A DNA stretch of 64,000 nucleotides from CAZMCH01 sp964564735 (GCA_964564735.1 CAZMCH010000012.1:1-64000), one strand, 5' to 3'. Counted from the first letter of the stretch, positions 1-9,624 are shown. Notes: generated by a model from the sequence alone, not told the origin. A program made the numbers and translations.

Positions 1-1533
1 TAATATAGTAAGATTATTTTCTACATTTTCTGGCTGGATATTATCAGGTATTTCATTCCATTCCTTAAATGCAATACATAAAACTCTTAATCCATCAGAA
101 GCCATTCTATCGTTCACTTTTAGAATTTGCTCGGTATCTATTGATTTTATTTTTCCGTTTATAAGGATATTTTTTGACATCAAAATCAGATTGTCTAATG
201 CACCTTTTGTAAAAGAAATGAAACCGTTGTTCCATTTATGAAACGTGGTCATACATTTCCTTTCAGAATCAAAAGGAATTTCTGCAACTCTTGGAAATTT
301 CTGTTCTAATTCTCTTTTATTGAAACCAGAATCATTTGCAGTATTATATAACGCAATTTCTGTTGGATCTCCTATAACATTACCTTCGGAATTTATCTGC
401 ACATCATTACTTAATGCCAAAGATTTAAGTAAAAGATCAATATACAAATCTTTATGACTCTGCTCTCTATTTAGGTCTTTTGTATATAATAATTGATCAT
501 TTACATAAACTTCCTCACATGTCATTTTATTTAAAGTGAGTGTTCCTGTTTTGTCAGAGCAAATATATGTTACAGAGCCTAATGTTTCTACTGCGTGAAG
601 CGTTCTGATTAAGGCGTTTTGTCTTACCATATTTTTTGCGCTGAGTGCAAGGGTAATGGTAATTACTGCTGGCAAGGCTTCTGGAATCGCAGCGACAGCA
701 AGTGAAATTGATGTAAGTAACATTAGGATAATTGGTTCGCCTCTCATAATTCCAAAGACAAAGACAATCACACATATAGCGAGGATAGCGATTGCAAGTT
801 TTTGACTAAACTTAGTAAGTCTTTTTTGAAGAGGCGTTTTTGTTTCTTCTTCATTTTGAAGCATAGAAGCAATCTTGCCAAGTTCTGTTTTCATTCCAGT
901 TTCAGTGACGATCCCCTGTCCACGACCATAGGTAACAATCGTTCCCTTGTAAACCATATTTTTTCTATCGCCAAGGGATAAGTTTTCATCTTGTAGAGTT
1001 TCTATATTCTTTTCAACGGGCATTGATTCGCCTGTAAGAGCAGCTTCCTCAACTTTTAAGTTTGCTATTTCTGTAAGTCTTATATCCGCAGGCACGATAT
1101 TACCAGCCTCAAGGATCACAATATCTCCCGGAACAATATCAGAAGCAGGTATATTTGTTGTTAATCCATCTCTTATAACGATTGCGGTTGGTGAAGCCAT
1201 GCTTTTTAGAGCAGACATTGCTTTTTCAGCACGATATTCCTGAACAAAGCCAATAATTGCATTAATAATCACTATTACAAGTATCGCTATGGAATCTGAT
1301 AATTCACCAATAGCACCAGATACAATAGCAGCAGCTATTAAAACGATTATCATAAAGTCTTTAAATTGGTCAAATAGCATTGCAAGAATTGTCTTTTTCT
1401 CTTTTTCTTCCAATTCATTAAGACCATATTTTTCTAAACGGATTTTTACCTCTTCAGGCAAAAGCCCTTTCGCTATATCGGTTTTTAATTCGGTTAATAC
1501 TTGATCAATATTAAGTTTCCACCATTGATTCAT
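1..1533 (-). CDS. Cation-transporting P-type ATPase, P2A-like (3' end cut by window edge)
   Basis: The frame is open from an ATG at 1533 to the left edge, so the C-terminal half is missing. The N-terminus is a cation-ATPase N domain with LLPEEVKIRLEKYGLNEL, followed by paired membrane segments, the actuator loop with the TGES motif, the membrane-site motif PEALP, and the phosphorylation motif CSDKTGTLT. PEALP together with DKTGT fits the Ca2+/Na+-type P2 family, which couples ATP hydrolysis to cation export across the inner membrane. An AAGGAA-type ribosome site precedes the start. The ion cannot be read from this part. Family assignment is firm; calcium versus sodium or potassium is open. 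Confidence 0.93.
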   Translation of the reverse strand, partial: MNQWWKLNIDQVLTELKTDIAKGLLPEEVKIRLEKYGLNELEEKEKKTILAMLFDQFKDFMIIVLIAAAIVSGAIGELSDSIAILVIVIINAIIGFVQEYRAEKAMSALKSMASPTAIVIRDGLTTNIPASDIVPGDIVILEAGNIVPADIRLTEIANLKVEEAALTGESMPVEKNIETLQDENLSLGDRKNMVYKGTIVTYGRGQGIVTETGMKTELGKIASMLQNEEETKTPLQKRLTKFSQKLAIAILAICVIVFVFGIMRGEPIILMLLTSISLAVAAIPEALPAVITITLALSAKNMVRQNALIRTLHAVETLGSVTYICSDKTGTLTLNKMTCEEVYVNDQLLYTKDLNREQSHKDLYIDLLLKSLALSNDVQINSEGNVIGDPTEIALYNTANDSGFNKRELEQKFPRVAEIPFDSERKCMTTFHKWNNGFISFTKGALDNLILMSKNILINGKIKSIDTEQILKVNDRMASDGLRVLCIAFKEWNEIPDNIQPENVENNLTIL

Positions 1534-1741
1534 TTGATATTCCTTATTTTTAACGAGTAAAGAATTTTGCATTATTTTTGGGCTTATTGATAACAATGAT
1601 AATGTTGCCTAATTATATCATAAATTAATCAAAAACTCAACTTGATGTGGATATATCTAGGGAGGGGTTATGATTGTTGGGTTTAGTTTTTCAGCATAAA
1701 CTAAACATTTTATATTCTTCTATCTTTTGAGTAAAATAGTC

Positions 1742-2428
1742 TTATCGCTTTCCTGAACAGGCTTTTACACATAGCCCGCATATATGTTGCCCAAGATTCT
1801 CTTTTTTTCGGAAAATATCAAGTTGCTGATAGCAGGCATTTAGATCAAAATCCGCTGGCTTCTCCTTTATTGCGCCTGCTGGACAGGCACTAATGCACTT
1901 TCTGCATGATCCACAATCTCCCGCTTTTTCGCCATCAACTTTCAAGGGCATATCTGTTAATATCGTAGCGTATCGAACTCTACCGCCATAGGTTGGATTG
2001 ACTAAAAGTATGCTTCTCCCGATCCAGCCAAGACCTGCAAATCTTGCGATCATTTTATGCGAAACATGACCAGTCATTGGCGGAGTCCAGCTTGAAACCT
2101 GAGAAGCATGTATCGGTAAAGCATCATATCCTTGATCTTGTATGTATGCAACTAGCTTTAATGTCGCCTCATCAAGAAGCGCATTAACCCTTTTATAATG
2201 AAAAAGATACATCTGCGTTGGTTTATCAATAATGCTCTCCAAAACTCTATCCGATAGATGATAACCTATTGATATGCCATATTTCAGACCATCATAAACT
2301 TCTATTGGCTCTATCTTAAATTCGCTCTGTAGCCCTTCAATATCAGCCACGCCAAAAAGCGACATTCCGTTTTTAATTGCGATTTCTTTTAGCCTATCAT
2401 AATTTTCCTGTAATAAGTCATCTGACAT
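1742..2428 (-). CDS. QueG-like double 4Fe-4S cluster protein
   Basis: This 228-residue protein has two cysteine-rich Fe-S motifs near its C-terminus: CGSCRKCISACPAG at about residues 172-185 and CGLCVKACSGKR at the very end. The middle part carries RFAGLGWIGRS, which resembles the substrate and cofactor region of epoxyqueuosine reductase (QueG). It is much shorter than true QueG (about 300-380 residues) and lacks the C-terminal HEAT-like region, so it is probably one of the QueG-related reductases rather than the queuosine enzyme itself. It lies downstream of ogt and overlaps it by 11 bases, so the two are co-transcribed and probably translationally coupled. The substrate is unknown. Confidence 0.8.
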   Translation of the reverse strand: MSDDLLQENYDRLKEIAIKNGMSLFGVADIEGLQSEFKIEPIEVYDGLKYGISIGYHLSDRVLESIIDKPTQMYLFHYKRVNALLDEATLKLVAYIQDQGYDALPIHASQVSSWTPPMTGHVSHKMIARFAGLGWIGRSILLVNPTYGGRVRYATILTDMPLKVDGEKAGDCGSCRKCISACPAGAIKEKPADFDLNACYQQLDIFRKKENLGQHICGLCVKACSGKR

Positions 2429-2915
2429 GATTTTTAGTCTCCAGTTCTATAAGTTTTTTCTTCCAATCCAATCCCCTTGTAAATCCATGCAATTTACCAT
2501 CAGAACCGATAACACGATGGCAGGGAATTATAATCGGAATGGGATTTTTACCAAGAGCATTGCCGATTGCACGAACGGCATTTGTATTGCCAATTTGGGT
2601 AGCAACCCATTTATAGCTTCGTAATTCTCCATAAGGTATATTTTTTGCTACATTCCAGACGCTCTTTTGAAATTCTGTATATCCACTCAAATCAAGCGGG
2701 ATTTGAAAATTTACTTGTTTTCCTTTAAAGTATTTTATTAATGCGTTTTTTGTCTCTAAAAGGTATGATTCCTCCGAATATTCTGCATTAGCAATCGTTT
2801 TTATTATAGATTCTCTGTCTTGCATTGGAAGGATAATTTTGTTTATGCCTGCGGGAGTTCCCGCAATACCCATCCAGCCCATATCTGTTTCAAATGTTAT
2901 AAAATTTGAAGTCAT
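2418..2915 (-). CDS. ogt: Methylated-DNA-protein-cysteine methyltransferase
   Basis: This 165-residue protein has the active-site motif IPCHRVIG, where the Cys accepts the alkyl group from O6-alkylguanine. NAVRAIGNALGKNPIPI precedes it, and the helix-turn-helix region includes PYGELRSYKWVA. Length and order match the Ogt/MGMT single-domain family; there is no Ada N-terminal domain. The protein repairs O6-methylguanine by a suicide transfer reaction in the cytoplasm. It is the first gene of a two-gene unit with the QueG-like protein, with overlapping reading frames. Confidence 0.95.
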   Translation of the reverse strand: MTSNFITFETDMGWMGIAGTPAGINKIILPMQDRESIIKTIANAEYSEESYLLETKNALIKYFKGKQVNFQIPLDLSGYTEFQKSVWNVAKNIPYGELRSYKWVATQIGNTNAVRAIGNALGKNPIPIIIPCHRVIGSDGKLHGFTRGLDWKKKLIELETKNHVR

Positions 2916-2938
2916 TATTCTAATATATAATAGTTACA

Positions 2939-4084
2939 TTAACGACCACTAAATAAGTCAATAAACCAACTAAACCCTAGCAACTGCATGATAACACCAA
3001 CCAATATAACTGCAATAATAAGCAATTTTCCCCAATCCTGTCCTTTTAGGCTACCCAAAAGCAAGGGTTCTTTTGAAAGATAAGCACTTGCCGCATAGAG
3101 TTCTTCGCCCATAAGCGTATAATCACAGGTTGCGATGAAGAAAGGCAATTGGGTTATAGAGTCTGTCCCTGCTATTTGAAGTGCGCCAACCGAGTTTCCA
3201 ACCTCGCTAAAAATCAACGATTCTGCCAAAAATGATCCCATATAGAATATCGTTGCAGGTTTATCACGCATTATTATCCCATCAACCGCCGCCGCATAAG
3301 CAAATTGTTCCTCTGCAACAAAATATATATCCTCTTGGTGATATGTTTCTGGATGTCCTGCATCAAGATGGGCATTCTGGACGACTTCACGCCCAATATT
3401 CATAACTACAGGATCATTGCAGGGAATAGAGAGCATAGTATTGTATTCAGCAGAGGTGCGCGCTACTTGAGATAAAATATTCATTGATGCGATAGTTGCC
3501 ATGCCTCTGATACTGCCTGTTCCTGTTATGTATAGCATGGAACGCCCCATCTCAGTTGCTCTGCCGATAGCTTCGTTTATTGCATCCAATCCAGAAATAT
3601 GCCTTATAAATGGCTGTTTTCCTGATCTTGTATATAATATGCAAATTAGCAATATTAAACCAAAAATAATGATACCAACTCCTGTTGGTATCATCTTTTT
3701 GTTAATCCATTGCGCCTTTGGTATAAAGGGACCTGCTATAGCTGAATCTGTTATATTACCTGCTTTATCCTTTGCCTGAATGATATAATAATAAGATTGT
3801 CCTCTCTGCAGTTTGTTATCGACATATTTGCTAGAGCCTGCAATTGCTTCGCTAACAACCTTCATATCTTTTTCATTTTCAGGCGATCTTAGGATAGTAT
3901 AGGAAACTACGTCTTTTTCACCATTCTTATCATCATTAGATAATTCCCATTTTAGCGTAATGCTACTCCCATCATCATTGGGCGTATCATAGGCGTTTAT
4001 GTTTGATGGTGCAGAAGGCGGATTGTCACAATAGCAGATGCTTGCTACAAGCAGAAGTATTATCGCTATTGATATTTTTAGCAT
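2939..4084 (-). CDS. Fibronectin type III + DUF6754 membrane protein
   Basis: I place the start at the ATG at 4084, directly after the stop of the upstream oxidoreductase gene; a GTG seven codons earlier would overlap that gene. The N-terminus is a signal peptide or anchor (MLKISIAIILLLVASICYC). A fibronectin type III domain follows (about residues 22-120, containing WELSNDD and YTILRS), then a membrane helix (GVGIIIFGLILLICILYTRS). The remaining ~230 residues contain GTGSIRGMATIASMNIL and a last membrane helix. That region matches DUF6754 as I remember it, a family of unknown function. The order suggests a periplasmic or external FN3 head on a membrane-bound DUF6754 body. No function is proposed. 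Confidence 0.8.
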   Translation of the reverse strand: MLKISIAIILLLVASICYCDNPPSAPSNINAYDTPNDDGSSITLKWELSNDDKNGEKDVVSYTILRSPENEKDMKVVSEAIAGSSKYVDNKLQRGQSYYYIIQAKDKAGNITDSAIAGPFIPKAQWINKKMIPTGVGIIIFGLILLICILYTRSGKQPFIRHISGLDAINEAIGRATEMGRSMLYITGTGSIRGMATIASMNILSQVARTSAEYNTMLSIPCNDPVVMNIGREVVQNAHLDAGHPETYHQEDIYFVAEEQFAYAAAVDGIIMRDKPATIFYMGSFLAESLIFSEVGNSVGALQIAGTDSITQLPFFIATCDYTLMGEELYAASAYLSKEPLLLGSLKGQDWGKLLIIAVILVGVIMQLLGFSWFIDLFSGR

Positions 4085-4086
4085 TA

Positions 4087-5178
4087 TTACGGCTCTACTT
4101 CCCACTCTTTGAGACCCAAAGGCATAGGCGCAGGACGTTCAATCTTGGTTTCCATTGCTATATGCTGACCCGATAGAGATGATTTGTCAAACGCTGTCAT
4201 AACCTCAAGGGCATGATATGCGAGTTCCCCGCTTGCTCTATGTTTTCTTCCTGAGCGAATAGCACGAACCATATCAATGACGCCGATCATCCTTGCATTA
4301 TTTGGAAACGCCAATGGAACTTCTGTCCAATCGCCTTTTGCAGAGACAAGCACCTGTCCACCAAAACCATTAGGATCAGGCACTTTCATTGAACCTTCTG
4401 TTCCGTATAACTCAATACATGGCAAAGAATGTCGCCACATATCAAAACTCATAATCATTGTCACGATTGCCCCATTGCAAAACTCTATCGTTCCAGCAAG
4501 ATGAGTTGTAACTTTTACAGGGATACGCAAGCCTTTGACAGCTTCGCTTGTTGCTATTCTTTCATCAAAAGCCTTTGTTGTAACTCCGGCGACTCGCTTT
4601 GCTGGACCTAATATATTAATCAATGCAGTTGTATAATAAGGTCCCATATCTAGCATGGGTCCTCCGCCAATATCATAATAAAATGCAGGATTATGATGCC
4701 AGCTTTCGTGTCCATGTCCGCACATGAAAGCAGTTCCTGCGATTGGTCTGCCGATAGCCCCTTCATCAAGAGCTTTGCGCGCTGTTTGTCCACCAGCACC
4801 CATAAATGTATCAGGTGCAGAACCAACCCTTAACCCTTTTTTCTCTGCTAACTGTATTAACTTGTATGCCTCATCAGTGCTTACGCCAAGAGGTTTTTCG
4901 CCGTAAACGTGTTTTCCTGATTCCAATACTTGCAATCCTATCTCAACATGCGCTCTTGGTATTGTAAGATTAACTATTAGCTCAATCTCTGGATCAGCAA
5001 GCATTTCATCAACGGTTACAGCCAGACAGCCATATCTTTCTGCTGCTGATTTTGCTGCTTCCATCCTGATGTCTGCACATGATTTAATTTCAAGAACATC
5101 GGTTCTTTGCGCACCACCGAAATATGCACCGCTGATACCACCGCACCCAATAATCCCGATTTTCATTTTTTCTGCCAC
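4087..5178 (-). CDS. Gfo/Idh/MocA family oxidoreductase
   Basis: This 363-residue protein has an N-terminal Rossmann fold (GIIGCGGISGAYFGG) and the family's EKPLG motif at about residue 94, whose Lys is the usual catalytic residue. The C-terminal alpha/beta substrate domain contains GGGPMLDMGPYY. Family members oxidise or reduce sugars and cyclitols with NAD(P). Four members occur in this window, which points to carbohydrate catabolism. It shares a transcript direction with the downstream DUF6754 gene, whose ATG sits right at this stop. The substrate cannot be read from sequence. Confidence 0.93.
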   Translation of the reverse strand: MAEKMKIGIIGCGGISGAYFGGAQRTDVLEIKSCADIRMEAAKSAAERYGCLAVTVDEMLADPEIELIVNLTIPRAHVEIGLQVLESGKHVYGEKPLGVSTDEAYKLIQLAEKKGLRVGSAPDTFMGAGGQTARKALDEGAIGRPIAGTAFMCGHGHESWHHNPAFYYDIGGGPMLDMGPYYTTALINILGPAKRVAGVTTKAFDERIATSEAVKGLRIPVKVTTHLAGTIEFCNGAIVTMIMSFDMWRHSLPCIELYGTEGSMKVPDPNGFGGQVLVSAKGDWTEVPLAFPNNARMIGVIDMVRAIRSGRKHRASGELAYHALEVMTAFDKSSLSGQHIAMETKIERPAPMPLGLKEWEVEP

Positions 5179-5211
5179 TTATAAACCTCCGTTAGTTGAT
5201 TTTTTAATTTA

Positions 5212-6243
5212 TTATTCTTCAGGACGACTCTCAGTTACAACGATAAGATAATCATTGCTACCAACAACAACATCCCCTTTGGGATTCGTAACCAAGTTCC
5301 CATCCTTTTCTACGCCTAAAATGATACCATCATAGTCATTCTTAAAATCTGCCAAAATAGCCTTAAAAGCCTTTCCATGATATTTGCTTGGGCATTTGAT
5401 CTTATAAAGTTCATTGCCATACTTATTGCTTAATATCTCGGAAACAACCTTTGTAACGCCATGATCCATTGCCGCTTGACTGAGTAATTTTGAAGTCAAT
5501 CCACCAGTAACGATTATCTCGTCTGCGCCTGCTCTATTGCAATGAACAACATTATTCTCATCATTGATCTGGACAATGACATATATTTTTGGCTGTTCAC
5601 GCTTAATTGCCAAGACAGTTAATATCGCCTGACCATCTCCAATATTGCTTGTAGTTGATTCGTCTTTCAGAACTATCGCTACGCTTGCATCACGAAAGCA
5701 CGCCATTTCTAGTTTATTTATATCCGATGGATCGCCTTTAATAAATTCGACAAAATTCTCATCTATTGGTTTTTCTTCAAGGTTTGCGATTATAACAATA
5801 TCTTTTTTCCCATTATCAGTATGTATTTCCGATATAACATCAGGCGCACAGTAATTCCAGCCACAAAGGATAAAATGATCTTTCATATTTTTCAAGGCTC
5901 TTAACCCCCTATCTTTACTAAGCTTTCTCTCAACAAAAACACTGGCAATCGTTGCTGTAAACATGCCGAGAAAACCTATCCCAAAAATCATAATAATTAT
6001 ACCAACGATACGACCACCCGTAGTTACTGGAAATATATCACCATATCCAACTGTTGTGATTGTCACAAATGTCCACCATATCGTATCACCTATGGAATCA
6101 ATATTGTCATTTTTTCCTCTCTCAAACAGGATCATACCAATTACACCTAATATAACTACTGCAAGGGTCATTATAGTTAGTCTTCCAAGAAATTCCTTTT
6201 TCAAATAGTGAATATACTTCTTAAATATTGCAAAAAATAACAT
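5212..6243 (-). CDS. Two-TM potassium channel with RCK (TrkA-N) domain
   Basis: This 343-residue protein has a first membrane helix (about residues 23-43), a pore loop carrying the K+ selectivity filter TVGYGD, and a second helix (GIIIMIFGIGFLGMF). Its cytoplasmic RCK domain begins at DHFILCGWN and ends in a TrkA-C-like region. This is the layout of MthK/Kch-type channels, in which ligand binding to RCK domains gates potassium flow. The glycine pattern of the RCK nucleotide site is partly replaced (LCGWNY), so the ligand is uncertain. It is separated from the next gene by 33 bases. Confidence 0.92.
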   Translation of the reverse strand: MLFFAIFKKYIHYLKKEFLGRLTIMTLAVVILGVIGMILFERGKNDNIDSIGDTIWWTFVTITTVGYGDIFPVTTGGRIVGIIIMIFGIGFLGMFTATIASVFVERKLSKDRGLRALKNMKDHFILCGWNYCAPDVISEIHTDNGKKDIVIIANLEEKPIDENFVEFIKGDPSDINKLEMACFRDASVAIVLKDESTTSNIGDGQAILTVLAIKREQPKIYVIVQINDENNVVHCNRAGADEIIVTGGLTSKLLSQAAMDHGVTKVVSEILSNKYGNELYKIKCPSKYHGKAFKAILADFKNDYDGIILGVEKDGNLVTNPKGDVVVGSNDYLIVVTESRPEE

Positions 6244-6329
6244 AATAACCCCCTTTGTAGATATGGATGTATACTTAAAATTTAAGATTGCTCAACCACT
6301 AATTCTTGATCAGATTAATTTTTTGGGGG

Positions 6330-6608
6330 AATAGAACACAGATGAAACGGATTAAGCGGATTGACGCTGATTTAGTTCGTAATGAGTGATAGGTGATACT
6401 TAATGTTCTATGCGTTATGCGTAATACATCTTATACCAATTTCCATATTTTATAGTGCATTAATAGCCCTGAAAATTTGTGCCACTGGCAACTTGTTGCC
6501 AGTGCTAATGCACAATAATCTTTGGAAAATGATATTACGTTTCACGCATTACATTTTACGATTCTATCCGCTTTAATCCGCCAAATCCGCTCAATCAGCG
6601 TTCTATAA
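6330..6608. repeat. Nested inverted-repeat block in a 385-bp intergenic gap
   Basis: No gene is seen between 6244 and 6628. Most of it is a set of nested inverted repeats. The outer arms are at about 6333-6371 (CGGATTAAGCGGATTGACGC) and 6570-6606 (its approximate complement, ending in AATCAGCGTTCTAT). A middle pair is ATGCGTTATGCGTAAT at about 6410 and TTTCACGCATTACA at about 6540. An inner pair is GTGCATTA at 6455-6462 with TAATGCAC at 6506-6513. The core hairpin is CACTGGCAAC / TTGCCAGTG at 6483-6504. Arms similar to the outer pair occur at about 8790, 18020 and 46214. Confidence 0.75.
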
Positions 6609-6628
6609 ATAATTAATCTGGTTGACCA

Positions 6629-7708
6629 CTAATCGACCAATTCAGCAACCTTATCTTTATTCAGTTTTTTAACAATGGTGGTAATTAGCTTCACAGTATT
6701 ATCATAATCATCACGATTTATTATCCCTGCGTGGCTATGGATATACCTGCATGGGACGCCCATCACCAAACATGGCGCGCCTCTCATGTTAACGTGCATT
6801 GAACCTGCGTCTGTTCCTCCTCGTTCCATAACATCTAGCTGATATGGTATCTTATTTTCCTCTGCAGTATCAATAGCAAGATCACGTAATTTTAGATTAG
6901 GGATCATACTTGCATCCCTCAATAATATTGCAGGTCCCTTTCCCAGAGATTCCATAGATTCTTCTTTCTTACCACCGGGGACATCACTTGCAATGCCAAC
7001 TTCAAGGGCTATCCCAACATCAGGCTGAACCGCCCACGAACTTGTTTTTGCACCTCTAAGACCGACTTCCTCTTGAACTGTGCCAACGCCATAAACTGTA
7101 TTTTCATGTTTAGCGCCAACTAGATTCCTGATAACCTCAATGAACAATGCACAGCCAATACGGTCATCCCATGCCTTTGCAAGATATGATTTGCCATTAT
7201 TCAATATCTGAAAAGGGCTATATGGTATTATCGGATCGCCAAGACGGATACCAAATTCCTCTTTCGCCTGTTTTGCATCGCTTGCGCCAACATCTATAAA
7301 CATATCTTTAATGTCAACAACTTTGTTTCGTTCATCATCAGATAGTATATGCGGTGGTTTTGACCCAATTATTCCATTTACATCACCTTTTGATGTCTTA
7401 ATAACGACCCTTTGGGCAAGCATTACTTGATTCCACCAACCACCAAGCGGACTAAATTTTATAAAGCCTTCCTCTGTGATGAGTTTAACCATAAAGCCTA
7501 TTTCGTCCATGTGTCCTGCAAGCATTATTTTGGGGCTATCGCTTGTGCCTTTTTTCTTACAAATAATACTTCCTAGATTATCATATTCAATATCAGTAAT
7601 ATCTTTAAGTTCCTCTTTTATGAAGTTTTTTACTTCTGCCTCATATCCTGAAACACCCGATATATCGGTAATGTCCTTTAGCAATTTCAAAGTTTTGTCT
7701 TGCGTCAT
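6629..7708 (-). CDS. M42 family metallo-aminopeptidase
   Basis: This 359-residue protein shows the M42 layout: the first metal-binding motif AGHMDEIGF, a second at KAWDDRIGC, the catalytic glutamates in VQEEVGLRGA, and late metal-region motifs ERGGTDAGS and PCRYIHSHAG. M42 enzymes (FrvX, PepA, YsdC, TET-like) are cytoplasmic dinuclear-metal aminopeptidases; some are annotated as endoglucanase M. Length and order are standard and no residues appear missing. The gene is 11 bases downstream of an oxidoreductase gene, so the two are likely co-transcribed. Confidence 0.94.
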   Translation of the reverse strand: MTQDKTLKLLKDITDISGVSGYEAEVKNFIKEELKDITDIEYDNLGSIICKKKGTSDSPKIMLAGHMDEIGFMVKLITEEGFIKFSPLGGWWNQVMLAQRVVIKTSKGDVNGIIGSKPPHILSDDERNKVVDIKDMFIDVGASDAKQAKEEFGIRLGDPIIPYSPFQILNNGKSYLAKAWDDRIGCALFIEVIRNLVGAKHENTVYGVGTVQEEVGLRGAKTSSWAVQPDVGIALEVGIASDVPGGKKEESMESLGKGPAILLRDASMIPNLKLRDLAIDTAEENKIPYQLDVMERGGTDAGSMHVNMRGAPCLVMGVPCRYIHSHAGIINRDDYDNTVKLITTIVKKLNKDKVAELVD

Positions 7709-7719
7709 TTAATATCTCC

Positions 7720-8721
7720 TTAAATCTCTATCCTTGTTCTTTCCATTGCAGAACGATAACCCGCATCAACGATCTGCATTACCTCATAAGCCCTTTTTGT
7801 TCCAGCGATCTCAGATTCTTTGCCCGTATTAATGACATCAGCGAAATGCCTCATTTGAGCAGTTATTGGATCAAATTCTTGTGGTGGCAATGTAACTTCC
7901 TGAGACTTTTCGCCAATCATATATGTTAGATTTCCGCCATTGGAATCAAGGCATCCATTTGTTCCATGCAAGGTTACTCGCATTTCCCCCGGAAGTGTGA
8001 TATAACACGATACAATAGACCCGATCCCTCCGTCGGGATATTCTAATATAAGAACAGCCTTGTCATCAACATCATATTCAGCCTTCGGTGCGCCTTTCAT
8101 TGCGCCTGTTGACGCATACACAGCAGAAGGCATACCTCTATACCAATGAACCATGTCAAGAATATGCCACCCAGCGTCAATTATTGCGACCCCGCCTGAC
8201 AATTCCTCTACGCCACGCCAACTCCAGTTTCCATCAATTGCGCCTCCCCAGCGATAGATGATAGCACCTCTAGTCAGAAAAAGGTCACCCAACGCACCCG
8301 AATCAACTATCTCTTTTCCCTTTATAAAAGCAGATGAATATTTGTTTTGTCCTGCAAGAAACAATTGCTTTCCGCTCTTTTTTGCAGAATCAACCATCAT
8401 TTTTGCATCAGAAAGCGTTTTCGCAAAAGGTTTTTCTTTGAATACATGCAGACCACACTCTAGCGCAAAGGTCACAACCTCACCATAAAGATAATGAGGC
8501 AATGCCATTATAACCGCATCCATATCACCACGCTTGCAAAACTCTTTATAGTCCGTATGTGCCTCAACCTTAAATTCTTCTGCTACTCGTTTGGCAATTT
8601 CAGCATTATTATCGCATACTGCCACCGGTTGCATTAGGTCAGAACAGTTATTTACCGCAACTCTGAATTGATGTCCACCAATTCCACCGACACCTATTGC
8701 GCCTATTCTAATCTTGCTCAT
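7720..8721 (-). CDS. Gfo/Idh/MocA family oxidoreductase
   Basis: This 333-residue protein has the N-terminal NAD(P)-binding motif GAIGVGGIGGHQF, the catalytic-region motif FKEKPFAKT, and the substrate-domain sequence GGVAIIDAGWHILDMVHWY. It is the first gene of a pair with the M42 peptidase downstream. It differs clearly in sequence from the three other family members in the window, so they are not recent duplicates. The substrate is unknown; sugars or inositols are usual for the family. Confidence 0.93.
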   Translation of the reverse strand: MSKIRIGAIGVGGIGGHQFRVAVNNCSDLMQPVAVCDNNAEIAKRVAEEFKVEAHTDYKEFCKRGDMDAVIMALPHYLYGEVVTFALECGLHVFKEKPFAKTLSDAKMMVDSAKKSGKQLFLAGQNKYSSAFIKGKEIVDSGALGDLFLTRGAIIYRWGGAIDGNWSWRGVEELSGGVAIIDAGWHILDMVHWYRGMPSAVYASTGAMKGAPKAEYDVDDKAVLILEYPDGGIGSIVSCYITLPGEMRVTLHGTNGCLDSNGGNLTYMIGEKSQEVTLPPQEFDPITAQMRHFADVINTGKESEIAGTKRAYEVMQIVDAGYRSAMERTRIEI

Positions 8722-8762
8722 TTATTCTTCTCCACTGGTTAAACCCAATAAATTATAATATC

Positions 8763-8838
8763 ATTCCAGCGAACGCTGGAATCCAGAAATATAATAAAAT
8801 ATCCGCACCGATCCGACTAATCCATACAATCAGCGTTC
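8763..8838. repeat. Palindrome plus CGGAT-type repeat
   Basis: ATTCCAGCG at 8763-8771 pairs with CGCTGGAAT at 8774-8782, forming a near-perfect palindrome. It is followed at about 8796-8838 by a sequence of the same type as the intergenic CGGAT/AATCAGCGTTCTAT repeats seen at 6570 and 46214. Both lie in the gap between a Gfo/Idh/MocA gene and a small membrane protein gene. Confidence 0.6.
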
Positions 8839-8847
8839 TATTCTTAA

Positions 8848-9177
8848 TTACTTATGAGAAGCAATTATAAATCCCAATGTTCCGCCCAAAAGCGTTTGAA
8901 AACCGCATTTGTATAAAACCATTGTAAAAGGTTGGCATAACGAAAGCATACCAAACACAATAAGCCCTATGGATAGCCATTCATTAAGGGTTTTTCTTGC
9001 TGATATTATCACAAATACGGGCATAGCAATCAAGAATATAATAAAGCCATAAGAAACGGGATTATAAATATATAGCTCATAATAATCCGCCAATATTATC
9101 TTTGACAGCATAGAAAACCAACCAAATAACATAATAAGCATAATCACGATCTCAATTATTTTAAACCTTTGTTTCAT
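8848..9177 (-). CDS. Small integral membrane protein, function unknown
   Basis: This 109-residue protein is made mostly of hydrophobic helices: four candidate spans (about residues 9-28, 40-60, 65-85 and 88-106). Short polar links such as ISARKTLNEW separate them. I do not recognise the family. It has no close neighbour on its strand within 120 bases, so it is probably transcribed alone. Confidence 0.6.
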   Translation of the reverse strand: MKQRFKIIEIVIMLIMLFGWFSMLSKIILADYYELYIYNPVSYGFIIFLIAMPVFVIISARKTLNEWLSIGLIVFGMLSLCQPFTMVLYKCGFQTLLGGTLGFIIASHK

Positions 9178-9330
9178 ATAATTATTCTCCGTAGAAAAAA
9201 TAATAACACTAGAAAAAACAGTAAAATGTTACTATACATGATATTATATTATGGTAATTGTTATATTAATAGTTTAACATATTAGATGGAATCTAGTCAA
9301 ACCATATAAATTCAAACCAAGCATAATTTT

Positions 9331-9397
9331 TTGCCCGTAACAAAATATCATGAGGAAAAATGTATTGCATAAAACAAAAAGATGACACATGCTTAAT
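9331..9397 (+). repeat. ~65-bp dispersed repeat, copy A
   Basis: This segment is nearly identical to 14396-14464 on the same strand; shared runs include GCATAAAACAAAAAGATGAC and ACACATGCTTAAT. It sits in the 447-base gap 9178-9624, which otherwise holds no gene I can support. The nature of the repeat is unknown. Confidence 0.7.
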
Positions 9398-9624
9398 TCA
9401 ATTTGCCTACCTGATTGATTAGACTAAGGCTAACTTTTATTAACACTGTCGAATTTTTGATGATTTGACTGACTGATAATTTCTGTGGTTGCTTAAAAAG
9501 CGTTGATCTTATTATACATCTATGATAACATACAATATGTTTCGTCATTTGTATATAACAATAGTATTTATATATCATTGTCTTACTTTTGGATGTGGTC
9601 AAAATTTTTAAAAGGAGGTAAAAA

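Noticed and set aside
1742..2428. Calling this gene queG
   Set aside because: It is about 100 residues too short and lacks the C-terminal region of QueG, so only a QueG-like label is justified.
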